Made by a program: the position numbers and the translations under genes
Notes under the pieces: model-generated
What the model was told of the DNA's origin: nothing
Seen by the model: the letters and a program-made list of their open reading frames with translations, nothing else
Database searches by the model: none
Assembly (NCBI RefSeq): GCF_038051995.1
Contig: NZ_CP150290.1
Location: forward strand, 4,330,001 to 4,394,000
DNA: 64,000 bases
Direction: 5' to 3'
From: Paenibacillus sp. FSL H8-0537
GTDB lineage: Bacteria > Bacillota > Bacilli > Paenibacillales > Paenibacillaceae
Shown: positions 26,370-35,952 of the stretch, piece by piece
Numbering within the stretch: the stretch's first letter is position 1
Layout of the letters: each line of letters opens with the position of its first letter

Positions 26370-28331
26370 TTAGGACTCCGTTCTACCAGCTTTCGTCCAT
26401 TTCGGCGTATCATTAATCCAGACGGCCATGCTTCCGGGCTCACGATTTGCCCATGCATAGTAAGGTATAGCCTGAATGTCCACCGATTCCTCCTGCCATT
26501 CGCAGCTCTCAGTCTCTGCATACAACTGCGTATGCCAGAAATGCTCCCTATGCGCGGATTCTGCTTTTCTTATGACACTACCAGAACCTTTAATAACAGT
26601 CACCCCGCCGAGCAATTCGGAAACATGTTCAACTCTGAACTCAGAATTGCGCTTCAAAGCCAGATCTCTTACATCATGATCATGGTCAGCACCCTCTAGG
26701 CAATACACAAGCGGCCCTCGCACCAAAGCCGTTTTCTCGCGGTTGCTCTCGACATTAGGATGTGATTCCACCCGTTTGACCTTCATCTCAAGCAAAAGTT
26801 CGATGATGTCTCCTTCTTGCCATTGTCGATCGATTTTTGCATAGCCTATATTCGTTATTAGAGGAATTGAATCGCCATTCACCCGAATTTCCGCTTGGTT
26901 GCACCAGCTCGGTATCCGTAGCTTTAAAGTAAATGACGTTGGGGCCTCAGGATTTATAGTAAGCTTGGTCATTCCATTCCAAGGATATTGTGTCTCCTGC
27001 TTTAATTTTATAGTAGTTCCTTCGATGTTTAGTTTCGTCTCACTGCCAATATACAAATTCACATAACATTCTTTATCCTTCAATCCATAAATGTACTCAC
27101 CGATCTTAGGAATAAACCGGGTCAAATTAGGCGGACAGCATGCGCAGCTAAATGTAGGCTGGCGTAGATGACTTCCTTCGTTCTCAAGCGGATTCGTATA
27201 AAAAAATGCTTTTCCATCCAAAGAGATTCCGGCCAAAAGCGCATTATAAAGAACCCGCTCCAATACATCCGCATACTGCGCATCCGCAAAAAGGAGATTC
27301 ATCCGACTGCTCCAAAATACCAAGCCAATGGAAGCGCAAGTTTCACAATATGCTTCGTCATTTGGCAGATTGTAATCTGTGGAGAAGCCTTCCCACCGCC
27401 AGACGTTATCCCCAATCCCGCCTGTAATGTACATTCTCTTATTTACCATATTCGACCACAAGCGATGCATGGCTTCCGCATACTCCGCGTCATTGTTCAT
27501 TCCAGCAATTTCCGTTACCGCAGCATACAAATAGGTTGCTCTCACTGCATGACCTTCTATAGTATCTTGTTCTTTAACAGGCAAATGTGCCTGCATGTAC
27601 TTAGCTATGCCGTACTCTCTGAACGGAAGTGCTCCTCTTTCACGAGGAACGCCTTCAAGTGCCGACCAACCGTTATACATTTGCTCTTCAGCTTCGGGAT
27701 TACCTCTCATTTCGATAAAGAACTCCGCCAGCTGCTTATATCTTCGTTCGCCTGTGAGCTCGAATAATTTGATTAGGCCGAGCTCTATCTCTTCGTGCCC
27801 TTCATAAACAAGTCGTTTATCCACGCCAAAGGTCGCATCAATTAAATCCGCAAACCGACAAGCCGCTGTTAACAATTTTTCACTGCCGGTTGCTTCAAAG
27901 TGTGCAACGGACGCCTCGAAAAAAGTGCCAGCCGTATAGAGCTCATGTCCGAATAGCAGATCGCTCCATCGTTGTTCTGGAGCAACCGTTATGATATAAG
28001 AATTCAAATATCCGTCCGGTTGCTGCATGGCGATAATTTTGTCAACAACTTCATCTATCAGAGCTAGGACGTCAGGAGACTGACACTCCTTATAAATCCA
28101 GCAAGCTCCTTCAAGCATCGTATAAAATATACCATCGTTGAAGATCGCTCCTTCATAAGCACTCTTCAAGCTTCCAGAAGCTCTGTCAAAGTTTCGGAAA
28201 AAACCGTCTTCCCTGAATTTGTCCCATAAATGCGGCAGTGTATGCTCACGCATACTGGCCAGTCTCTCAGACCAGAAAGCATCATTGATCGACACCTGAT
28301 CGTAAGGAATTTTGTTCACTCTCTTAAACAT
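26370..28331 (-). CDS. GH127 beta-L-arabinofuranosidase-family enzyme
   Basis: The 653-residue protein has the (alpha/alpha)6 barrel of GH127. The zinc-thiolate catalytic set described for HypBA1 is visible: Glu330 and Cys332 in YCETCASIG, and Cys398-Cys399 in SCACCPPNLTR. One of the paired Cys residues is the nucleophile in that family. No signal peptide is present, so it acts on imported oligosaccharides. It is the last gene of the ABC-importer/GH130/esterase operon. GH127 members also include enzymes for other furanosides, so the linkage is likely but not proven. Confidence 0.9.
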   Translation of the reverse strand: MFKRVNKIPYDQVSINDAFWSERLASMREHTLPHLWDKFREDGFFRNFDRASGSLKSAYEGAIFNDGIFYTMLEGACWIYKECQSPDVLALIDEVVDKIIAMQQPDGYLNSYIITVAPEQRWSDLLFGHELYTAGTFFEASVAHFEATGSEKLLTAACRFADLIDATFGVDKRLVYEGHEEIELGLIKLFELTGERRYKQLAEFFIEMRGNPEAEEQMYNGWSALEGVPRERGALPFREYGIAKYMQAHLPVKEQDTIEGHAVRATYLYAAVTEIAGMNNDAEYAEAMHRLWSNMVNKRMYITGGIGDNVWRWEGFSTDYNLPNDEAYCETCASIGLVFWSSRMNLLFADAQYADVLERVLYNALLAGISLDGKAFFYTNPLENEGSHLRQPTFSCACCPPNLTRFIPKIGEYIYGLKDKECYVNLYIGSETKLNIEGTTIKLKQETQYPWNGMTKLTINPEAPTSFTLKLRIPSWCNQAEIRVNGDSIPLITNIGYAKIDRQWQEGDIIELLLEMKVKRVESHPNVESNREKTALVRGPLVYCLEGADHDHDVRDLALKRNSEFRVEHVSELLGGVTVIKGSGSVIRKAESAHREHFWHTQLYAETESCEWQEESVDIQAIPYYAWANREPGSMAVWINDTPKWTKAGRTES

Positions 28332-28369
28332 ACGAATTCGTCTCCTGACTTTGGTAGCTATTATGATGA

Positions 28370-29149
28370 TTATGTTTTCTTTTGAGCTGATGGAATGAAC
28401 TTCCTAATCTTCAACCAATCTACGCACGAAGATTTCCATGCTCCTACATGGTCATTCTCAGTCGCTAATCCCATTCCGTGCGGGCCACTCTCGTAAATGT
28501 GCAAATCAAATGGAATCTTATGTTTACTGAGCGCAAGTGCAAACAACAAGCTGTTCTCAACGGGAACAGCCTGGTCATCAGCCGTATGCCATATAAAGGC
28601 TGGCGGGGTCTGGCTTGTGACCCGCAGTTCGGAGGATAATTGCCGCTTGAACGCTTCCTCCGGGCAAGCACCGAGCAGATTGATCATCGAAGGATCATTA
28701 CGGTATTCGCCAAAACTGATCACAGGATAACAAGCAATAATCAAATCCGGACGACAACTTGTCTGCGCTGTCTCATCATCGCCAGGTATTCGCAAATCAA
28801 ACTGAGTAGCTGCCATTGAAGCTAGATGTCCCCCTGCTGAGAAACCGAGAACGCCTACACGATTAGGATCTATATTCCAGCTCCCGGCATGTTCGCGAAC
28901 ATGCCGGATTGCTTGCTGCACATCATATAATGCAGCCGGATGCTTATGTGGTGACACGCGGTATTCCAGAACAAAAGCGGAAATGCCTACTGTATTCAGC
29001 CAAAGGGCGATTGGCTCACCCTCGTTTTCTGCTAAACCCCCATAAGCTCCGCCAGGGCAAATGATGATGGCTCCTGTTGGATGATTGCCGGCTGTTATAT
29101 AGGGATGCAATTGAGCCTCCAAATTAAACACAGGCTGAGATAATGTCAT
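28370..29149 (-). CDS. alpha/beta-hydrolase, carbohydrate-esterase-like
   Basis: The product (about 259 residues) has an HGGxxG-like oxyanion region (IICPGGAYGGLAENEG), nucleophile elbow GFSAGGHLAS, acid TADDQAVPVENS and catalytic His in ESGPHGMGL. These match BD-FAE/xylan-esterase-like cytoplasmic hydrolases that remove acetyl or similar groups from oligosaccharides. I choose ATG 29149, overlapping the GH130 end by 26 bp, because it sits after GAGGGGCG. A longer frame back to 29233 lies inside GH130. Confidence 0.85.
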   Translation of the reverse strand: MTLSQPVFNLEAQLHPYITAGNHPTGAIIICPGGAYGGLAENEGEPIALWLNTVGISAFVLEYRVSPHKHPAALYDVQQAIRHVREHAGSWNIDPNRVGVLGFSAGGHLASMAATQFDLRIPGDDETAQTSCRPDLIIACYPVISFGEYRNDPSMINLLGACPEEAFKRQLSSELRVTSQTPPAFIWHTADDQAVPVENSLLFALALSKHKIPFDLHIYESGPHGMGLATENDHVGAWKSSCVDWLKIRKFIPSAQKKT

Positions 29150-30044
29150 CGAGACGCCCCTCTGCGAGGCCAATATTCGTATCCGCCGCGCCGTAGTAAA
29201 TTTTGACCGTACCATCTGGCTCAACGATCGCATTACAAGTAAATACGACGTTCGCCACTCTACCCTTCATTTCGTAGTCATGCTCCGGCCATAATATATA
29301 GTCCCTTGTATAGCCAATAACGCGAGAAGGATCTTCAAGATCGAGCAAACAAGCTTTGAGCCGGTAAATAAATCCATTACAAGTCTGTGATACGGTATGG
29401 TAAATCTCAAGCCAGCCCTTGTCGGTCTTGATTGGCACAGCGCCTGCTCCCATCTTGTATCCGTCTCGGAATGGCTTGCCTTCATAGGAAAGAGGTTTGC
29501 TTTTTCCCCAAAATACAAGATCAGGAGAATAACTGACCCACATATAGGAGGGGTTCAATTCATTTCCGAATGGACGATCGAAACGCACATAAAGATTATC
29601 CCGTTTCTCAGGGAATAACACGCCATTCCGATTGCCAAGTTCGCTTCCCGTACAAACACGTTCGAAATGGACAAAATCGGAAGTACGCAATATGCCGATT
29701 CTCACATCGTTTTGGGATAAATCGCTGGCGTATAAAATAATAAATTCGTTCTCGCTTATTTGCGTAATCCTCGGATCATACGTGCAGGTCTCTGGATGGT
29801 CCGGATCCGGAGCAGGCCAATTGACTGGCTCAGGGTCTGGAGTAAACTTATACCCATCATGGCTTCTTGCAATCCAAATGCGATGAATGTCATCCAAAGT
29901 CGTGACGTCCATCATCATGATGTATTCATCGTTAAATTTAATTGCCCCCGGATTAAACGTGTACAACACCTCTTGCGGCATTTGTTCAGGTGACATGATT
30001 GGATTGTTTGCATATTTGGTCAGCACTCTAGTTTTCATGATCAT
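29124..30044 (-). CDS. GH130-family glycosidase/phosphorylase
   Basis: The 306-residue protein has a five-bladed propeller pattern with NPGAIKFNDEYIMMMDV, YDPRITQISENEFIILYA (the Asp general-acid region), the RDGYKMGAGAVPIKTDKGWLEIYH stretch and YGAADTNIGLAEG near the end. These match GH130 beta-mannoside phosphorylases and hydrolases. It is cytoplasmic and sits behind the two permease genes. The ATG at 30038 (third codon) is better spaced from AAGGGG than the one at 30044. Phosphorylase versus hydrolase cannot be decided here. Confidence 0.88.
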   Translation of the reverse strand: MIMKTRVLTKYANNPIMSPEQMPQEVLYTFNPGAIKFNDEYIMMMDVTTLDDIHRIWIARSHDGYKFTPDPEPVNWPAPDPDHPETCTYDPRITQISENEFIILYASDLSQNDVRIGILRTSDFVHFERVCTGSELGNRNGVLFPEKRDNLYVRFDRPFGNELNPSYMWVSYSPDLVFWGKSKPLSYEGKPFRDGYKMGAGAVPIKTDKGWLEIYHTVSQTCNGFIYRLKACLLDLEDPSRVIGYTRDYILWPEHDYEMKGRVANVVFTCNAIVEPDGTVKIYYGAADTNIGLAEGRLDDIISACV

Positions 30045-30053
30045 TTCCCCTTC

Positions 30054-30866
30054 TTATTTCACGGCTCCATTAACTACACCTGAAAAAATATATTTCTGAA
30101 GAACCAAATAAAAGATAACCATCGGAATCGCTACGAGAATAATAGCAGCAGACTGCATCGTCCAGGACGAGCCATAACTGTTGGAGAACCTCATCAGCTC
30201 AGTCGTGACAACGCCTAGACTCTGAGAAGGCATATACAAATACGGTGAATACAAATCATTATAAATACTAATCGTGCGCAAGATTAGAATGGTCGCTGTT
30301 GCTGGCGTAAGGAGCGGAAATATAATAGATCGATAAATTCGAAACAATGACGCTCCTTCTAAATAAGCACTCTCATCCAGCTCATAAGGGATATTTTTAA
30401 TAAATTGCAAATAAATATAAATTTGAACAACATCTGCGCCGAGTGATAGAAGCACCATGGAATAGTGAGTATTAAACAAACCCAAATTCTTGATGATTCC
30501 GAAGGTCGCTACCTGAGTTGTGATTCCAGGAATGACAAGCGCACCTGCATATGCCCCTAGAATCAATGACCTCAATTTGAACTGAAACCTGCCTAGTGCA
30601 TAAGCCACCATCGTGCCTAACAAGATATTTCCAGCGAGAGAGAGAATAATAATGTACGAAATATTAAAGTAAGAACGCAGGAAGTTACCCTTTTGCAAAA
30701 CATTTGCAAAATTATCAAAGTTAAAGAAGCTGCCTGGAAGTGCATACCCCGCCGATAACGCAAACTCTGTTGGAGTCTTGAACGCCGTTACTATCACAAT
30801 GTAAGGCGGGAACAGGATGCAGACTGCAGCAATTAACAGACTGATATATTTAAGCGTGCGAATCAT
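30054..30866 (-). CDS. carbohydrate ABC transporter permease (MalG type)
   Basis: The 270-residue protein has six predicted membrane helices and the cytoplasmic EAA loop (ELDESAYLEGASLFRIYRSI, then IFPLLTPA) that docks the ATPase. It starts four bases inside the end of the other permease gene, so the two are translationally coupled. No ATPase gene is in the operon. Such CUT1 importers usually share a general MsmX-type ATPase encoded elsewhere. Confidence 0.92.
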   Translation of the reverse strand: MIRTLKYISLLIAAVCILFPPYIVIVTAFKTPTEFALSAGYALPGSFFNFDNFANVLQKGNFLRSYFNISYIIILSLAGNILLGTMVAYALGRFQFKLRSLILGAYAGALVIPGITTQVATFGIIKNLGLFNTHYSMVLLSLGADVVQIYIYLQFIKNIPYELDESAYLEGASLFRIYRSIIFPLLTPATATILILRTISIYNDLYSPYLYMPSQSLGVVTTELMRFSNSYGSSWTMQSAAIILVAIPMVIFYLVLQKYIFSGVVNGAVK

Positions 30867-31753
30867 TTCTCATCCCTCCCGAAGAGCAGCCATCTTTGAG
30901 CTAGAACTAGAATGATGGTAATGATCATTAACAGAACACCCATTGCAGAAGCTAGACCGAAATCACTGTAGCGGAAAGAGGTCAGCAGTGTATTCGTTAC
31001 GAAGGTATCACTCATGCCGAGGGGTGAACCCGATGGGAAAATGACAAACGGAAATTCAAAGGCAGATAAAGCTCCATTCAGGTTTAGGAAAAAGCATAAT
31101 TCCAATATTCTTCTTAGGCTCGGCAGTGTAATGAAGCGGAACGCCTGAAACCCGTTTGCTCCGTCTATGCTTGCTGCCTCATAAATATCATTCGGTATCG
31201 ATTGAAGGGCACCAATGATGATAACCATCATAAAGCCCATGTACTTCCACGTCGACATAAAAGCCAGCGTATAGTTGATAATCTTCGGATCACTCAACCA
31301 GTTCATGGATAAAGACCCAAGACCGATCTCCTTCAGCACGACGTTTAGGGCACCGACTTCATTGTTTAACAGAAAGGTAAACATAAATGCAATGGCTACG
31401 CTATTAATGATATACGGCGAGAACAGAATCGCACGAAAGACATTTCTTCCGCGCAGCTTGCTGTTTAAGATGACCGCGAAATAAAGAGATAAGCCGATTT
31501 GCACAAAGCCTACAAAAAAGTAGATCAGATTATGACTAAAGATTTCGAAATACTTGGGATCACTAAACACCCGAATGTAGTTATCCAAGCCTACTCCTGT
31601 TTTTACCGATGAAATTCCATTCCAATCCGTAAAGCTTATTGAAATCAAACTGATTGCAGGGTAATACGTGAATACACCTAGCAGCAGCAAAGGAATAATC
31701 AGAAACGACCACAGAATAATAATCTTCTGCATTCGCAACGATAGAATAGCCAT
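30863..31753 (-). CDS. carbohydrate ABC transporter permease (MalF type)
   Basis: The product (about 296 residues) has a membrane-spanning start (IILWSFLIIPLLLLGVFTYY), FTDWNGISS after helix 1 and the EAA loop EAASIDGANGFQAFRFITLP. I choose ATG 31753, preceded by GGAAAGG. A frame to 31852 overlaps the solute-binding-protein gene and lacks a good site. It forms the heterodimeric channel with the MalG-type partner. Confidence 0.9.
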   Translation of the reverse strand: MAILSLRMQKIIILWSFLIIPLLLLGVFTYYPAISLISISFTDWNGISSVKTGVGLDNYIRVFSDPKYFEIFSHNLIYFFVGFVQIGLSLYFAVILNSKLRGRNVFRAILFSPYIINSVAIAFMFTFLLNNEVGALNVVLKEIGLGSLSMNWLSDPKIINYTLAFMSTWKYMGFMMVIIIGALQSIPNDIYEAASIDGANGFQAFRFITLPSLRRILELCFFLNLNGALSAFEFPFVIFPSGSPLGMSDTFVTNTLLTSFRYSDFGLASAMGVLLMIITIILVLAQRWLLFGRDEK

Positions 31754-31830
31754 ATTCAGCAGCCTTTCCGGCTTATTTGGAGAACAGTTAATTGCGTATA
31801 GCAGGGCCCTGCTCTCCAATAATCCCCTTA

Positions 31831-33135
31831 TTATTTTCTTGCATCTGCCCATTTTTTATTGTACTTATCCCATATAGGCTGAATGTTGCTGTCTTTGTTC
31901 AACATCACTTCCTGTAGGATCGTTGGATTCGTAATTTGTGATTTGTTCAAAATTTGGTTGTAACGATCCGGCGGAGGCAATACCGTAACAATGCGCGGCC
32001 CGTTAGCCAGGAACTCCGCAAGCGGACTATTATTAGATTTCATATCCTTAAGAGCTGGAATCATGCCGGTATAGTCCTGGTAACCGGACTCTTCTATCCA
32101 AAATTTGTAGAAGGCTTTGGCAGTCTCCATATTTTTGCTTTTCTTATTAATGACTACACTCCAGCCTGGTGTCATCATGGTGACGGGCTCTCCAGAATTA
32201 TCGATAGGTAGCGGGAAAAATCCAATATCTTCTGCTGGTGTTCCCTCTAGAGCTGCCAAACCGTAGTTAGCCAGATAAAGCATTCCTACTTCACCAGAAG
32301 CCATCTGTTTTCTCAGAATATCCCAATCGCTGGAAAGCAGATCTTTCTCGAAATACCCTTTATCTACTAAACCCCTAACAAAACTAAATCCTTTTACTAA
32401 TGGATTCTCTTGATTGTACGGGGCATCCTCGTTAGCCATTTGCTCATACATCGCATTGGAATCCGCTGTATTCGCAAAGGCTACCGTCTCCCATGTGCCA
32501 AGCGGCCAATTGCTTTTCAGCATGCTTCCCATCGGTAGAATCCCCTTGGCCTTTAACTTCTCCAAGGCAGCAAGCAGCTCATCATAGGTTTTCGGAGCGG
32601 CATCAATACCCGCTGCGGCAAATGTTTTCTTATTGTATAAAACCCCTGTCACGTATACCCCTTCACTAACGGCATAAGCTTTTCCTTCAAATTTAGATAG
32701 CGGCAGGTACGTTTTCCCTTCGTATCCAAGGTCGTCTATAGGGGCATAAAACTCCGGCCATAAATCGGTCGTTGGCGTAATAATCGCATTCATGTACATG
32801 ACATCAGGTGCCTCGTTGGAAGCCAACCTAATTTTTAGAGTGCCTTCATAATCCTTAATAGGCTCGATCACGACTTCTGCTTCTGGGTATTTCTCATGAA
32901 ATTTCGCCGCATATTCTTTGAGCTTCTCATCTACATCCGTACGGTTGATTGCAAAGGTAATCTTCCCTTTAATCTCGCTGGTTGACGACGTTTCCGTTGC
33001 TGCTGCAGACTCGGCTGGAGGTGTGCTCGCCTCTGATTGCCCGTTATTATTGCTTGCATTGTTTCCACCACATGCGGAAATCAACGACATAGAAAGAACG
33101 GCTGCCAATAAACTGCTCATTGATGTTTTCCCCAT
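31831..33135 (-). CDS. sugar ABC transporter solute-binding lipoprotein
   Basis: The 434-residue protein begins with a lipoprotein signal peptide ending in the lipobox ISAC, followed by a Gly/Asn/Ser linker. The rest is a family-1 extracellular binding protein (ITFAINRTDVDEKLKEYAAKFHEKYPEAEV; GMLYLANYGLAALEGTP). It captures the oligosaccharide for the permease pair downstream. Its promoter carries the shared regulon element and a cre site. It is the first gene of a six-gene operon ending at GH127. Confidence 0.93.
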   Translation of the reverse strand: MGKTSMSSLLAAVLSMSLISACGGNNASNNNGQSEASTPPAESAAATETSSTSEIKGKITFAINRTDVDEKLKEYAAKFHEKYPEAEVVIEPIKDYEGTLKIRLASNEAPDVMYMNAIITPTTDLWPEFYAPIDDLGYEGKTYLPLSKFEGKAYAVSEGVYVTGVLYNKKTFAAAGIDAAPKTYDELLAALEKLKAKGILPMGSMLKSNWPLGTWETVAFANTADSNAMYEQMANEDAPYNQENPLVKGFSFVRGLVDKGYFEKDLLSSDWDILRKQMASGEVGMLYLANYGLAALEGTPAEDIGFFPLPIDNSGEPVTMMTPGWSVVINKKSKNMETAKAFYKFWIEESGYQDYTGMIPALKDMKSNNSPLAEFLANGPRIVTVLPPPDRYNQILNKSQITNPTILQEVMLNKDSNIQPIWDKYNKKWADARK

Positions 33136-33180
33136 ACAAATCCCCCTATTTGTCTTATTGCAGCTGAATCATTCGGCCGA

Positions 33181-33247
33181 TGATATCGCTTACATATAAA
33201 ATTGTAACATAGCATTTCCATGACCTTAATGGTCTGTAATTACATTT
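33181..33247 (-). promoter_or_regulatory. SBP operon promoter with shared upstream element and cre site
   Basis: On the minus strand: AAATGTAA at 33247-33240, then ACAGACCATTAAG, then -10 TACAAT at 33206-33201. The perfect CcpA site TGTAAGCGATATCA at 33194-33181 lies over the expected start point. Distance from the first A of AAATGTAA to the -10 is 41 bases, as at two other promoters. Confidence 0.75.
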
Positions 33248-33273
33248 CCATAGTTACGATTACACTTTTCACC

Positions 33274-34008
33274 TCAGCATTTATTCCGATATTCCAACGG
33301 CGTGTAGCCGTTCATTTTCTTGAATAGCTTTGTGAAGTACGTAGAATCCTGATATCCAATTTGTTCGGCTACTTCATATACCTTTAGCTCAGTCTGCTCC
33401 ATCAGAAGTTCTTTTGCCTTCTGCATTCGAACAGCAATCAAATAACCAGTTAGGCTTTCTCCTGTCTCCAGCTTAAATAAGCGAGATAGATAATTCGGAT
33501 TCAAGTGAACGCGTTCTGCAATAGCGATCATGTCCAAATCCAAATGATAATGATCCGATATCCAGCTTTTAACGACGCGAATCGCTTTCTTCTCGTCACC
33601 ATTTACCGCTGCCGCTCTAATGGGCTGCTGCTTGGCTAGAAGAATAGCAGACAGCTTCTCATCAAGCTCATCAGGGTCTACCGGTTTAAGCAGATAATCT
33701 AATACACCGTAGCGCATGGCTGTCCTTGCATACTCAAAATCCGAGAAGCCGCTAATAATCAAGCAAGACAAATCCGGCTGATGGATTTTAATTTCCTTTA
33801 TGAGCTCCAAGCCATCCATAAATGGCATTTTAATATCGGTAATAAGCAGATCGAGCTTCCCTGATTGCATGGCATTTAACGCGTTTATCGCTTCTTGTCC
33901 ATTGTTATAGGCAGCTTGTACATGATAGTTTGCATTCATTTCACCTATAAGCTTGGTCATTCCTTTTAATATGGCTACCTCATCATCCACAATCGCAATG
34001 TTTAACAT
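33274..34008 (-). CDS. YesN-like response regulator with AraC output domain
   Basis: The 244-residue protein has a receiver domain (IVDDEV, phospho-acceptor Asp58 in LLITDIKMPFMDG, KPVD) and a C-terminal AraC-type double helix-turn-helix (IAERVHLNPNYLSRLFKLETG and VAEQIGYQDSTYFTKLFKKMNG). It follows the YesM-like kinase gene by 42 bp. It is short for the family because the usual middle linker is missing. It is the likely activator of the adjacent carbohydrate genes. Confidence 0.93.
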   Translation of the reverse strand: MLNIAIVDDEVAILKGMTKLIGEMNANYHVQAAYNNGQEAINALNAMQSGKLDLLITDIKMPFMDGLELIKEIKIHQPDLSCLIISGFSDFEYARTAMRYGVLDYLLKPVDPDELDEKLSAILLAKQQPIRAAAVNGDEKKAIRVVKSWISDHYHLDLDMIAIAERVHLNPNYLSRLFKLETGESLTGYLIAVRMQKAKELLMEQTELKVYEVAEQIGYQDSTYFTKLFKKMNGYTPLEYRNKC

Positions 34009-34050
34009 ACGGCTCTCTCCTCTCTAGATGAAAACATAGGTGCAGTAGAT

Positions 34051-35847
34051 TCAACTCTCCATCATGGGCAGCTTCAATTGAACAACGGCACCTTTCCCCA
34101 GCTCGCTGTAAACAAACAAACCATACTTGGTCCCGAAGTGAAGCTTAATACGTTCATTCACATTTCTGAGTCCGATCCCACTACCCGTAACCCTGTTTCC
34201 GCTGCTATTCTCATTCCCCAATTGAATTCGGCTGTTCAATTGACTTACCATTTCGGGTGTCATGCCAATGCCATCGTCTGCAAAGGTAAAGTAACAGATC
34301 TCACCTTCCACCCTGGATGAAATGGTGATGCTGCCCTGGCCCGACCTACTCTCGAGACCATGGAATATGGCATTCTCAACAATAGGCTGAAAGACAAGCT
34401 TGATCATCGTATAGTTTTCAAGCTTGACATCAATGTGATTGTGCAGGGAAAACCGATTCTCAAATCGGTAGTTTTGAAGCTTGATATAGTTCGTGAGATG
34501 CTCGATTTCCTGTTTTACCGTCACGATTTCTCTCCCTTGAATGATGCTGTACCTCAGCAGCTTCCCTAGAAATAAGGACATTTGGGATACCTCTCTATCT
34601 TCATTAAGCAGCGCCTTCATCCTTAAGCTCTCTAAGGTGTTATAAATAAAATGCGGGTTAATTTGAGCTTGCAGTGCTTCCATTTCCGCCTCCTGCTTCC
34701 GATAAGAGGCTGCTTGTACGTCTTTAATTAATTCATCAATTCGTTTGATCATCCGGTTAAAATTAAGTCCCAATATACCAACCTCGTCTGAGAATCGGAC
34801 AGGGAAGCTGACGGTGAAATCCCCCTCCTGCACCTTTTTCATCAACCGAGTTAATGCCCGCAGCGGTTTGGTAAATGCCAAAGAAATGAATACGGAGCTG
34901 ATCAAGGTAACGAGCAAAATCGCGAAAGTGATAATTAGTGTGGAATTACGAACCTTTGTTGCTTTGCTGAACAATTCCTTTGTTTTCACGTATACATATA
35001 CTTTCCAGCCCAGCTTCTGAGAGGTTAGATAAATGGCATAATATTGCTCGCCTTTCTGATTAATATGGAAATTGCCCGAATCCTGTTGTGATTTCTCAAT
35101 GCTTTCCAAATCTCCCCATGAGCTCGATATATTCTCGTAAGCGCTATCAAAAATAACGTTATTTTTATTATCTACAATCGTTGTTTTACCGCCCGTAATC
35201 TGATCCAGATGTTTGAAATAGGCTTCTACCGCACTTAAATCCGTCTCAACCGCTACAAAACCAACAGGCTTATACGTCGTTAAATCAATGATGTCACGAA
35301 CCATCGTTAACACATATTTCGTTTTTCCAGAAGCTGTTGTGCCCGCTTGCGTATTAATTAATACGGCAGAGCCGCTCTGGTCCCTTGCAATTTGCTTTAA
35401 CCGGTCATAGTGCGTGGCAATCTCCTTATTATTTCCATTCAGACTGTTGCGGTAAAAGGTGTTGCCATAATTGTCGAAAATGTAGACTGCATTCGTCCCC
35501 TTCTTCATATCGGACATCAAGCGGATAAAAAAATCGATGCGGCTGTCCTTCTCTATTCCATTCTCAGGAGAGGCGATGTAGCTCTGAAGCTCGCTGGAGT
35601 ACATCGGAATCTTCGTAATCATGCGCATATCTTCAATATAATCCTCTATTCGATTTAGAACCTCCAAGGACGTTTGTGAAACGTAATCAGCCGTATTTTG
35701 TTCAATTGATTTCCGGTAATAGTTATAAGAAACGAGCGCGGAGATGGTAATCGGAATAATCAGCATGAAAACAAAGATAATGACCAGCTTTTTAGACATA
35801 CCTAGACTAGAAAACTTGAATTTAATTTTGTGCATCCTGCACCTCAT
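34051..35847 (-). CDS. YesM-like sensor histidine kinase
   Basis: The 598-residue protein has an N-terminal membrane helix (LVIIFVFMLIIPITISALVS), an extracytoplasmic Cache-like sensor of about 250 residues and a second helix (STLIITFAILLVTLISSVFI). A HAMP domain, the His_kinase motif QINPHFIYNTLESLRM with the phospho-acceptor His, and an ATPase domain (ENAIFHG, GIGLRNVNERI) follow. ATG 35835 is the better spaced of two starts after GAGGTG. It should sense an extracellular sugar signal, perhaps with the solute-binding protein, and phosphorylate the YesN-like partner. Confidence 0.93.
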   Translation of the reverse strand: MRCRMHKIKFKFSSLGMSKKLVIIFVFMLIIPITISALVSYNYYRKSIEQNTADYVSQTSLEVLNRIEDYIEDMRMITKIPMYSSELQSYIASPENGIEKDSRIDFFIRLMSDMKKGTNAVYIFDNYGNTFYRNSLNGNNKEIATHYDRLKQIARDQSGSAVLINTQAGTTASGKTKYVLTMVRDIIDLTTYKPVGFVAVETDLSAVEAYFKHLDQITGGKTTIVDNKNNVIFDSAYENISSSWGDLESIEKSQQDSGNFHINQKGEQYYAIYLTSQKLGWKVYVYVKTKELFSKATKVRNSTLIITFAILLVTLISSVFISLAFTKPLRALTRLMKKVQEGDFTVSFPVRFSDEVGILGLNFNRMIKRIDELIKDVQAASYRKQEAEMEALQAQINPHFIYNTLESLRMKALLNEDREVSQMSLFLGKLLRYSIIQGREIVTVKQEIEHLTNYIKLQNYRFENRFSLHNHIDVKLENYTMIKLVFQPIVENAIFHGLESRSGQGSITISSRVEGEICYFTFADDGIGMTPEMVSQLNSRIQLGNENSSGNRVTGSGIGLRNVNERIKLHFGTKYGLFVYSELGKGAVVQLKLPMMES

Positions 35848-35905
35848 TTCTATCGGTTAGCCGTTAACCTCATTAAAACATATAAAGTGTCTGGAAACAT
35901 GAAAA

Positions 35906-35940
35906 AAGCAAGCGAGAACGCTTACTTTTTTTCAATATCA
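35906..35940 (-). terminator. terminator after the ADP-ribosylglycohydrolase-like gene
   Basis: On the minus strand AAAAAGTAAGCG and CGCTTGCTTTTTT pair around TTCT. T-rich on both sides, so possibly bidirectional. Confidence 0.8.
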
Positions 35941-35952
35941 TCTTATCATGAA

